A stretch of DNA of 14,390 bases from Bacillota bacterium (GTDB taxonomy: Bacteria > Bacillota > Clostridia > Oscillospirales > Acutalibacteraceae): assembly GCA_023401495.1 (NCBI GenBank), contig JAEXDU010000041.1, positions 1-14,390 of the forward strand, given 5' to 3'. The notes beneath the pieces were generated by a model. That model saw only the letters and a list, made by a program, of their open reading frames with translations. It was not told the DNA's origin and did not search any database. A program made the position numbers and the translations under genes. Numbering within the stretch: the stretch's first letter is position 1; each line of letters begins with the position of its first letter. Positions 7,071 through 13,927 of this stretch are shown in pieces.

Positions 7071-7828
7071 AGTCCTTCCTCCTTCTGCCCGTTCCACAGC
7101 CCGGCCGAAAGACTCAGCGCATCCTCATCCGCAACGACGGTGACGTCCGGATGGAACTGCAGAATCGACGCCGGCACCCGCGGCGTGACCGGGCCGAACA
7201 GCGCTTCTTTTAGAATGGCCGCCTTATGTCTGCCGCTGACCACCAGCAGGATTCTTTTCGCCTGCATAATCGCCCCTATCCCCATCGTAAACGCCGTGCG
7301 CGGCACCTCGTCGATGCTGCGGAACTGGCGGGCGTTCGCCGCGATCGTCCTTTCGCTGAGGAGCACCTTGTGCGTGTGCCGGTCAAAAGAATCGTTCGGC
7401 TCGTTAAAGCCGATGTGCCCCGTCATTCCAAGGCCGAGAAGCTGCAGATCGATCCCGCCCAATGCGGAGATCAGCTCGTCGTAGCGCCGGCATTCCTCTT
7501 GTGCGTCCGCAGCCATTCCGTCGGGAATATGTACGTTTTCCGGCCGGATATTGATGTGGCTGAACAGGTTCTTTCTCATATATTCCCGGTAGCTATTCGG
7601 GTCCTTGGCGGAAAGCCCGCAGTATTCATCCAGATTGACGCTGCGGACCCCGGAAAAATCGAGTTCCCCCGTTTCGTACCGGCGAAGAAGCTCCCGGTAG
7701 ATGCCGAGCGGCGTAGCGCCTGTCGCAAGCCCCAGCACACTCTGCGGAAACAGGGTCACCTGCGCCGCCAGAATGTTTGCCGCTTTGCGGCTCATCTCCT
7801 CATAATTGGATGTTTGCAGAATTTTCAA
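7067..7828 (-). CDS. nagB: Glucosamine-6-phosphate deaminase
   Basis: Converts GlcN-6-P to fructose-6-P and ammonia, feeding glycolysis. At 253 residues it is of the short Bacillus type, without the C-terminal allosteric tail of the E. coli enzyme. Motifs: LGLATGATPLG (32-42) binding phosphate, NLDEYCGL with general base D67, and GHIGFNEP with ring-opening His (H138) and E143. The position of E. coli D141 is T136 here (MTGHIGFNEP); from memory the Bacillus enzyme has Asn there, so this site varies, but Thr is worth noting. The start is TTG at 7828, as CGGAGGG lies 9 nt upstream and no better start is near. It follows the kinase stop by 31 nt and overlaps the fucosidase start by 4 nt. Confidence 0.95.
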   Translation of the reverse strand: MKILQTSNYEEMSRKAANILAAQVTLFPQSVLGLATGATPLGIYRELLRRYETGELDFSGVRSVNLDEYCGLSAKDPNSYREYMRKNLFSHINIRPENVHIPDGMAADAQEECRRYDELISALGGIDLQLLGLGMTGHIGFNEPNDSFDRHTHKVLLSERTIAANARQFRSIDEVPRTAFTMGIGAIMQAKRILLVVSGRHKAAILKEALFGPVTPRVPASILQFHPDVTVVADEDALSLSAGLWNGQKEEGL

Positions 7829-7859
7829 GGCTACTGTCCCTCCGTTTGCTGATGTTCTG

Positions 7860-8819
7860 TTACGGTTCCTGCTCCCCCGTCAGCGCCGCGCCGATGATTC
7901 CGGCGTCGTTGCCGAGCTTTGCGAGGCAGAGCAGCGTTTTATTCCCCACATTCATCGGGTTTGCTTCTTTGTCCACATATTCCATCAGGGGACGCAGCAG
8001 AGCTTCCCCCTCGCCGCTGATTCCCCCGCCGATGCACAGGATATCCGGCTGAAAAATATTGATGCAGTTGACAAGCCCGCATCCCAAATGCGCGATATAC
8101 CGATCTACGACCGCTTTCCCCAGGGGATCCCCCGCACGCATCGCGGTAAAGGCCATCCGGCTGTTTACGTTTTCCAGATTTCCGTCCGCGAGCTGCCACA
8201 AAAGGGAATCCCGGCTGCCCTCGCGCATCATCTCTTTTGTCGTAAGAATGAGTCCGGTTGCGGAAGCATAGGTTTCCCAGCAGCCGCACCGCCCGCAAGG
8301 GCACGGGCGGCCGTCAAACGCGATAACCGTGTGCCCGAATTCCCCGCCGGCCGAGTTGCTTGCCGCATAGATTTTTCCGCCGATGAGAATGCCGCTGCCG
8401 ATTCCCGTTCCCAGCGTGATGGCGATGGCGTTTTTCGCCCCTTTCAGCACGCCGGCGCGGTATTCCCCATACGCCGCCGCGTTCGCGTCGTTCTCAACGC
8501 GGACAGGTTTTCCCGCCTGCCGCTCCATCAGTTCCCGCAGATTGACATCTTTAAAATTCAGGTTGCTCGAAAACCGCACGATTCCGGAGTCCCGCTCTAC
8601 CGTACCGGGCGTCCCGACGCCGATCCCGCAGACATCCTGTTCCGAAACACCGGCCTTTTTCATCGCTTCACCGGCGGCCTCGGCCATCTGCCGGCAAATC
8701 CCTTCCGGGCCAAGCAAAACCTGTGTCTTTCGGCTGGCCTTCGCAATCAGCCGGGCATCACTATCGACAACGCCCGCCGCGATGTTTGTGCCTCCAAGAT
8801 CGATTCCAAGATAATACAT
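7860..8819 (-). CDS. ROK-family sugar kinase (GlcNAc kinase or glucokinase)
   Basis: A 319-residue ROK kinase phosphorylating a hexose or N-acetylhexosamine with ATP. Motifs: N-terminal phosphate loop GIDLGGTNIAAGVVD, catalytic Asp in VENDANAAAYGE (D111), GTGIGSGILI, the H163 of GGEFGH, and the ROK zinc motif CPCGRCGCWE (173-182). Substrate choice between glucose and GlcNAc cannot be settled from sequence; the neighbours nagB and nagA favour GlcNAc. A kinase here implies free sugar inside the cell rather than PTS import, consistent with the cytosolic fucosidase. The start is ATG 8819 with AAGGTGG 5 nt upstream; GTG 8835-8837 six codons earlier has no ribosome binding site. It is the first gene of the kinase-nagB-fucosidase-nagA block, 131 nt after the repressor stop. 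Confidence 0.9.
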   Translation of the reverse strand: MYYLGIDLGGTNIAAGVVDSDARLIAKASRKTQVLLGPEGICRQMAEAAGEAMKKAGVSEQDVCGIGVGTPGTVERDSGIVRFSSNLNFKDVNLRELMERQAGKPVRVENDANAAAYGEYRAGVLKGAKNAIAITLGTGIGSGILIGGKIYAASNSAGGEFGHTVIAFDGRPCPCGRCGCWETYASATGLILTTKEMMREGSRDSLLWQLADGNLENVNSRMAFTAMRAGDPLGKAVVDRYIAHLGCGLVNCINIFQPDILCIGGGISGEGEALLRPLMEYVDKEANPMNVGNKTLLCLAKLGNDAGIIGAALTGEQEP

Positions 8820-8910
8820 CGCATCCACCTTTTCCACAGGACAAACGGCGCTTCTCTCCCAGAAAACTCTTTTCGGTCACCGCCATTGGCCCCGGCTGTT
8901 TATTTGTTCA

Positions 8911-8944
8911 GGGGCATCGCGCCCCGTTTCCGGCTCCGCCGGGG
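8911..8944. other. GC-rich hairpins between repressor and kinase genes
   Basis: Two adjacent dyads lie in the gap 8820-8950: GGGGC-5 nt-GCCCC (8911-8925) and CCGGC-3 nt-GCCGG (8930-8942), with a competing outer pairing CCCCG/CGGGG. There is no T tract on either strand, so this is not a terminator. It may set the relative amounts of repressor and enzyme mRNA. No clear promoter is visible here, so the kinase block is probably read from the repressor promoter. Confidence 0.35.
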
Positions 8945-8950
8945 AAATGC

Positions 8951-10123
8951 CTACAAAATCTCGTCGAGCAGCCGATAGGCGGCAAGCGTGCCCGCCCCTA
9001 CCAAAGTGCCGTCCGAATCGAAATCAGAGGCTTTTAAATCAAAGGAACTCAGCACGTAATCGCTGATCTCCCTTTTGTAATTTTTCAAAATCAGGTCCCT
9101 CAGCATGCTGTACTCTTCAATAAGCCTTCCGCACAGGATGATAACATCCGGAGCGTATGTGTTCGCCAGAATACTGATGGCGATCGAAACGTATTCCAGA
9201 ACCCGGTTCATCAGATTGATTGCCCAGGGCTCCTCATTCGCGTTCGCCTCGAGCAGACCCTGCATCGTGATGTCTTCGCGCACCGTTCTGGCCTCCCGCA
9301 GGATCGCCCAGTCGGCAATGTAGGTCTGAAGACACCCTCTGCGCCCGCATTCGCACATATTCCCCCCGGGGCTGACGCAGATATGCCCGATTTCACCGGC
9401 CATATTCAGCTTGCCGCGGTACAGCTCGTGGCAGAATACGGCTGCCGAACCGACACCGGAACCGATGCTCAGCACAATGCTGCGCTCATAATCCCTGCCG
9501 ACCCCGAACAGGTCTTCGGCCACCGCGCGGGCTTTGACCTCGTTTTCAATAAAGATATTCCGGATTCCCGTCTGCTTTTGCAGCGCTGAAAGAATCTCTA
9601 CATTTTTCCATTTCAGCTGCGACGAAAAACGGATCACCCCATCTGCAATCAGCCCCGGGCACGCGATGCCGACAAAAGGCTCCACAGACAGGTCCGGGTT
9701 TTCGGAAAGAATCCGGCCGATCAAGGTGCCGATGAGAGCGATCACATCCCCGGGCGGGCAGGCGCTCAGATCCTTATGGTGCTGAATCTGCCGCAGAACC
9801 CGGCCGTGAAGGTTGATGATGCCGACATTGATGCCGTCGCGGTGCATCTCGACCCCGACGCACAGAAAAACATTGGAAGAAACCCGAAGCCGTTTTGCCC
9901 TGCGGCCCGGCCCCACATCCGATTCATCTCCGTTTTCTTCCGCCACAATTCCGAGTTTCTCCAGCTCCTCTATGATCCGCCCGACCGACATCTGACTCAT
10001 GCGGCTCTGCGCCGCAATCTGCTGCCGCGAAACGGAGCCGCCGCGCAGAATAATGGAAAAAACCAGCCGTTGGTTCAGCCGTTTCATGATAAATTTATCC
10101 AGCTTGCCGCTCGTGTTTGCCAT
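8951..10123 (-). CDS. ROK-family transcriptional repressor (NagC/XylR type)
   Basis: A 390-residue two-part regulator. Residues ~10-62 form a winged helix-turn-helix (SVSRQQIAAQSRMSQMSVG, then the wing). The rest is a ROK sugar-binding fold with VGIACPGLIADG, GSGVGS and the zinc motif (H247 and CECGRRGC, 257-264). The catalytic Asp of ROK kinases (ENDAN) is Glu here (IENEVKA, E195), consistent with sensing rather than phosphorylating sugar. By family it should repress the adjacent sugar genes, and probably itself and divergent cutC, until an inducer such as GlcNAc or its phosphate binds; the inducer is inferred. The start is ATG 10123 with AAAGGCGA about 4-5 nt upstream. The frame is open 40 codons further to 10243, but no ribosome binding site is seen there. 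Confidence 0.9.
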   Translation of the reverse strand: MANTSGKLDKFIMKRLNQRLVFSIILRGGSVSRQQIAAQSRMSQMSVGRIIEELEKLGIVAEENGDESDVGPGRRAKRLRVSSNVFLCVGVEMHRDGINVGIINLHGRVLRQIQHHKDLSACPPGDVIALIGTLIGRILSENPDLSVEPFVGIACPGLIADGVIRFSSQLKWKNVEILSALQKQTGIRNIFIENEVKARAVAEDLFGVGRDYERSIVLSIGSGVGSAAVFCHELYRGKLNMAGEIGHICVSPGGNMCECGRRGCLQTYIADWAILREARTVREDITMQGLLEANANEEPWAINLMNRVLEYVSIAISILANTYAPDVIILCGRLIEEYSMLRDLILKNYKREISDYVLSSFDLKASDFDSDGTLVGAGTLAAYRLLDEIL

Positions 10124-10473
10124 CGATTCGCCTTTCTCTGCATTGGAAATCATACCATCCACTGTTTTATCTGCCACACAAACAGCCAGATGTTCTGATC
10201 TTTTCATTATTAACATCATGTGATTGAAATCAAGTAATTTCAAAAATCAAATTCCTTTATTAGAAATTTATTTCCGTTTTTTCGATAGAATCATTATGAT
10301 TTATCCCTGATTTACTATACTTATGTTAATAATTTCGTTATAGCAGATATGGGCGGTAAAGTCAACCAAAAAGGAAAGATCGGGTGAAAAAGCGGGCTGT
10401 GCTGTTTTCCCTTCCCGGACTTTGGGGACGGCACTGTTCGACCCATAAAAAGACGGAAAGGATGGATATATCC
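10124..10473. promoter_or_regulatory. Divergent control region between the repressor and cutC
   Basis: A 350-bp region, AT-rich in 10200-10350, between back-to-back transcription units. It contains TTGAAAT-6 nt-ATTTCAA (10224-10243), a second dyad with the same GAAAT/ATTTC half-sites and 2-nt spacing (10263-10274), and AATCAT-T-ATGATT (10289-10301). For the minus strand, TTGAAA (10243-10238) lies 17 nt before CATGAT, and TTGATT lies before TAATAA; both overlap the first dyad. For the plus strand the best -10-like hexamer is TATACT (10316-10321), with no good -35. These dyads are candidate repressor operators. Confidence 0.5.
10224..10274. promoter_or_regulatory. Two GAAAT/ATTTC dyads, candidate ROK repressor operators
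   Basis: The first dyad is TTGAAAT(10224-10230)/ATTTCAA(10237-10243); the second is GAAAT(10263-10267)/ATTTC(10270-10274). Centres are about 35 bp apart, roughly three helical turns, so a dimeric or tetrameric repressor could contact both. Assignment to the adjacent ROK repressor is by position only. Confidence 0.4.
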
Positions 10474-10475
10474 AT
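10462..10475. repeat. 14-bp perfect palindrome over the cutC start
   Basis: ATGGATATATCCAT is its own reverse complement and includes the first two bases of the cutC ATG (10474). It lies directly after GGAAAGG, so it could form a hairpin masking the start or be a protein site. It may also be chance. Confidence 0.3.
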
Positions 10476-11220
10476 GCCCAAACTGATCGTAGAAGCCTGC
10501 TGCGGCTCCGCAGACGACGTGATTGAGGCGCAGAAAGCGGGTGCGGACCGCGTGGAGCTGAACTCCAACCTCTCTTTGGGTGGGCTGACCCCCTCCCTTG
10601 GCACACTGAAAGTTGCAAAGGCGGAGACGGGGCTTCCCATCATGGCGATGGTTCGCCCGCGGGAGTCCGGTTTTCTTTACACCGCTGCCGAATTCCGCAC
10701 TGCGCTGCTGGACGCGGAGTCGCTGTTGGCAAACGGCGCCGACGGAATCGTATTCGGCTTTCTGAACGCGGACGGCACGGTCGATGCGGGCCGTTGCCGG
10801 GAAATTCTGCGCCTTGCAGGTGAAAAACAAACTGTATTTCACCGAGCCATCGACGTCGTTCCCGACTGGCGGGCGGCAATTGATCTGCTCTGCGAGCTCG
10901 GCGTAACAAGAATTCTGACCAGCGGACAGCGCGCGTCCGTCTTTGACGGAGCGGCCACGGTGGCCGAGATGATCCGCTACGCGCACGGCAGAATCGAAAT
11001 CCTGCCCGGGGGCGGGATTCGCACGCACAACGTGCGGGAAATCGTCTCTAAAACCGGCTGCACGCAGATCCACATTTCCCCCCATCGGGTTTGCCTTGAT
11101 CCCTCCGCTTTGGGAAACCCGGAAATCCACTTCGGCCTGCCCGGCTCGCATGAGGATCACTACCAAATCCTTGATGCAAATGAATTTGAAAAGATGCGCA
11201 GCCTTGCCTGCGCGGACTGA
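10474..11220 (+). CDS. cutC: CutC-family TIM-barrel protein
   Basis: A 248-residue protein matching CutC throughout: AGADRVELNSNLSLGGLTPS near the N-terminus, MVRPRESGF, DGIVFGFLNADGTVD, FHRAIDVVPD, RILTSGQRASVFDG, and ILPGGGIRTHNV. The fold is a TIM barrel. The family was named for copper tolerance in E. coli, but that role is disputed and its reaction is unknown; location beside GlcNAc/fucose genes fits a sugar-related enzyme better than copper handling (inference). The start is ATG 10474, giving the normal length, with AAAGGATGG upstream. A GTG at 10384 in the same frame has a fair ribosome binding site (AAGGA, 8 nt) and would add 30 unlike-family residues; I consider it less likely. The transglutaminase-like gene follows after 28 nt, so the two form an operon. 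Confidence 0.92.
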   Translation: MPKLIVEACCGSADDVIEAQKAGADRVELNSNLSLGGLTPSLGTLKVAKAETGLPIMAMVRPRESGFLYTAAEFRTALLDAESLLANGADGIVFGFLNADGTVDAGRCREILRLAGEKQTVFHRAIDVVPDWRAAIDLLCELGVTRILTSGQRASVFDGAATVAEMIRYAHGRIEILPGGGIRTHNVREIVSKTGCTQIHISPHRVCLDPSALGNPEIHFGLPGSHEDHYQILDANEFEKMRSLACAD

Positions 11221-11248
11221 ACGAATCGGAAGGGAAAGAGGAAAACCT

Positions 11249-13774
11249 ATGCTGAATCAAGCGGAGCAAACTTTTATCGAGCAGGCGTTTCATCGGGCCG
11301 TCCGACGGATGGGAGCGCGCACAAACGCTTTTTTAGGATCGATGGAAGGTCTGAACGGAGACGAACTCTTCTGCATGAAGTTTCTGATCGCGTCCCTGCC
11401 TACAAGCGACGTCGCAAGCTATAATGGTGAACTGCTGCTGAAATTCGTGCGGCACGCGCTTTTCCTGCGGAAAAACACCCCGTGGGGAAAGCAGATTCCG
11501 GACGATCTGTTTTTAAATTACATACTCTCTTATCGCGTCAATAACGAGGCGATTGAATTCTGCCGGGAGGAATTTTACCGCGAGCTGCGGGAGAGAATCT
11601 CCGGAAAATCCATGGCCGAAGCCGCATTGAAAATCAACTACTGGTGTTTTGAGCAGGCGACCTACCGGCCAACGGACGACCGCACGGCCTCGCCACTGAC
11701 CGTAGTGCGCAGATGCTTCGGCCGCTGCGGGGAGGAATCGACGCTGGCCGTCACCGCTTTTCGCAGCGCCGGGATTCCCGCGCGGCAGTGCTACGTGCCG
11801 CGGTGGTCGCACTGCGACGACAACCACGCCTGGGTGGAAGTGTGGGTGGACGGGCGCTGGCACTACCTCGGTGCGTGCGAACCGGAGCCCGTGCTGGACA
11901 AAGGCTGGTTCACCTTTGCGGCCAGCAAAGCAATGCTGGTTCACTCCCGGGTGTTTTCTCCCCTGCTTTCCGGCGGGGAAATCACGGGGCGCAGAGGCTG
12001 CGTGACGGAAATCAATCATCTGGCCCCCTATGCGGAAACAGCAATCCTGACCGTTACGGTACTCGACGAGAGCGGACAGCCTGCCGCAGGCGCTCAGGTA
12101 CAGTTTCAGATTCCGAACGGCGCAGAACTTTACCCGATTGCCGCTCTTTCCACCAACGACAGCGGCCAGGTGTTTTTCACAACTGGGAAGGGCTGCTTGA
12201 TGGTGTTCGCGAGTCGCGGCAGCCTGTTTGACTGGCAGCGGGCAGATTTGCGCTCCAGCGGCAGCGTGACTGTCACCCTGCGGCCCGCCGATGATTTGCC
12301 AAAGGAATGGGAAGCCGACTTCTTCCCGCCGGAAGGGATGATTCGCCCGGAGTCTACACTGTCTGAAGAAACGGACAGGATTCATCAGGAAAAACTGAAG
12401 AAGGTCGCGGCCGCGCGGGAAAGCAGATGTGCCGGTTATTTCGTCCGCGAAAAAGCGGAAGAAACAGCGCGGATGTACCCCTTATTTCAGAATGAAATCC
12501 TTGATTTTCTGCAAAAGGCAGGGGGCAACCGGCAAGAGGTAGAACGCTTTCTGCGCGATGGCGAACCGTCGGAACTGAAAGTCCGCATGCTTGAAACACT
12601 GAGCGAAAAGGATTTGGCCGACCTGAACGCCGATGTGCTAAACGAACACCTGCGCTATGCAGAGCCGTTCGAGCAGGAAACCGACGCGGAACTCTTCCGG
12701 CATTATATACTCTGCCCGCGGATCGAAAACGAACGGATTGTCCCTTACCGGGCATTTTTCACAGACTTTTTCAGCACCGAAACCAAGGAGGAATTCCGCC
12801 GAGCCCCCGCACTGATTCAAAAGGTGATCGACGAGCGAATCAACGGCTGCGATTCGGATTACGAAGTGCTTTCCGCCGACCCGCGCGGTCTACTGCAAAT
12901 GGGCTTCGGCTCCAAGCGTTCCAAAAGCATCCTGTTTGTCGCCATTTGCCGCACGCTCGGCATCCCCGCGCGGCTTGATCCGGTCTTTGGTCAGCCCCAG
13001 TTTTACACCGGCTCCGTTTGGGCCGACCCCCACTGGAGCCAACCCGAAAACAGCGACAACGCCGTGCTGCTGCTGAACAGCGCGGGCGGCGAATCGCTCC
13101 GCTACGGCGAGCATTTTACTGTGGCAAGGCTATGCGGCGTCTATCAAACGCTCCAATGCAGCGCGAACTGGAATGGCAAAGCGCTGCGGATGGAGCTTCC
13201 ACCAGGCGAATACCGCATTCTGACCGCGAACCGGCAGATCGACGGCTCCGTTCTGTTACGAGCAGAAACGGTGCACCTTTCTGCAAACGAAACCGTAGAA
13301 AAAACCGTGCGTCTGCGCGAAAGCCAGATTGCCTCCCGCCTGCGGCATATGCCGATAGGGGAATATCTGCTCACGGCCCCGGATGGCGGGCGCGTTCCGC
13401 TCAGTGCTCTCGCAGCACAAGCTCCCGCAACGATTCTTGCGGTTCTGCAGCCCGGCGCCGAGCCGACCGAGCACCTGCTCAACGAGATGATCGAGCTTCG
13501 CGATTCCTACCGGGACAAAAACACGGTTTTGATCGTTCCTTCCCCCGGTTCAAACAATCCGACGCTTCGGCACACTCTGGAGGAAATCCCTTCGGTTCGG
13601 CTGTTTACCTGCGATGAGCGGGGATTTGAGGAACGGCTCTTCGCTGATTTGCAGCTTGGCGACCGCAGGCTTCCGCTTGCCGCCGTACTGGAGAAGAGTT
13701 TGCACGCGAGATTCGCCTTTTCCAATTATAATGTTGGCACAGCGGGACTGCTTCTGCAAATCGCGGACTGCTGA
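11249..13774 (+). CDS. Multidomain transglutaminase-like (papain-fold) protein, cytosolic
   Basis: An 841-residue protein. Order: an unrecognised helical N-terminal region (1-125); a transglutaminase-like domain with Cys160 in GRCGEES, GIPARQ, and His193 in DNHAWVEVW, the third member being unclear (E211 in GACEPEP or D217) because the usual W..DP is altered; an Ig-like or carboxypeptidase-regulatory-like beta domain (~262-346, TVTVLDESGQPAAGAQVQF); a charged helical linker (~370-470); a second, degenerate transglutaminase-like segment (~530-600; SKSILFVAICRTLGIPAR) where Lys556 replaces Cys and no HxW is present; a beta region; and a possible thioredoxin-like C-terminal domain (~725-841) with no CxxC. 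No signal peptide or membrane helix is seen, so it should be cytosolic. The start is ATG 11249 with AAAGAGG 7 nt upstream. GRCGE resembles peptide:N-glycanase, suggesting amide-bond cleavage on glycoconjugates or peptides; the substrate is unknown. Confidence 0.85.
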   Translation: MLNQAEQTFIEQAFHRAVRRMGARTNAFLGSMEGLNGDELFCMKFLIASLPTSDVASYNGELLLKFVRHALFLRKNTPWGKQIPDDLFLNYILSYRVNNEAIEFCREEFYRELRERISGKSMAEAALKINYWCFEQATYRPTDDRTASPLTVVRRCFGRCGEESTLAVTAFRSAGIPARQCYVPRWSHCDDNHAWVEVWVDGRWHYLGACEPEPVLDKGWFTFAASKAMLVHSRVFSPLLSGGEITGRRGCVTEINHLAPYAETAILTVTVLDESGQPAAGAQVQFQIPNGAELYPIAALSTNDSGQVFFTTGKGCLMVFASRGSLFDWQRADLRSSGSVTVTLRPADDLPKEWEADFFPPEGMIRPESTLSEETDRIHQEKLKKVAAARESRCAGYFVREKAEETARMYPLFQNEILDFLQKAGGNRQEVERFLRDGEPSELKVRMLETLSEKDLADLNADVLNEHLRYAEPFEQETDAELFRHYILCPRIENERIVPYRAFFTDFFSTETKEEFRRAPALIQKVIDERINGCDSDYEVLSADPRGLLQMGFGSKRSKSILFVAICRTLGIPARLDPVFGQPQFYTGSVWADPHWSQPENSDNAVLLLNSAGGESLRYGEHFTVARLCGVYQTLQCSANWNGKALRMELPPGEYRILTANRQIDGSVLLRAETVHLSANETVEKTVRLRESQIASRLRHMPIGEYLLTAPDGGRVPLSALAAQAPATILAVLQPGAEPTEHLLNEMIELRDSYRDKNTVLIVPSPGSNNPTLRHTLEEIPSVRLFTCDERGFEERLFADLQLGDRRLPLAAVLEKSLHARFAFSNYNVGTAGLLLQIADC

Positions 13775-13794
13775 CAACCATACAGCGATATCAG

Positions 13795-13825
13795 AAAACC
13801 GGAAGGCAATATCTTCCGGTTTTTT
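13795..13825 (+). terminator. Intrinsic terminator between convergent genes
   Basis: AAAACCGGAAG (13795-13805) pairs perfectly with CTTCCGGTTTT (13813-13823) around a 7-nt loop; T6 ends the plus-strand side (13820-13825). The A4 on the left gives a shorter T run on the minus strand, so it may also stop the convergent aminopeptidase transcript. It lies 20 nt past the transglutaminase-like stop. Confidence 0.9.
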
Positions 13826-13927
13826 CATGCCCCATTTTGTAAAATAGTTCAAAGCGGGAAACGGGCAAAATGAAAACAACCGGCACGGCAGAACTGCCTG
13901 GAGAGAAGGGTTTGGGTTCCCGACGCT

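Noticed and set aside
7806..8978. 390-codon plus-strand open frame over the ROK kinase
   Set aside because: It is antisense to a gene with complete ROK motifs and its translation has no family features.
10384..10473. 30-residue N-terminal extension or leader peptide for cutC from GTG 10384
   Set aside because: It has a fair ribosome binding site, but the extension is unlike CutC N-termini and the ATG at 10474 gives the normal family length. It is kept only as an alternative start.
10321..11166. 281-codon minus-strand open frame over cutC
   Set aside because: It is antisense to the full CutC motif set, and no ribosome binding site is evident.
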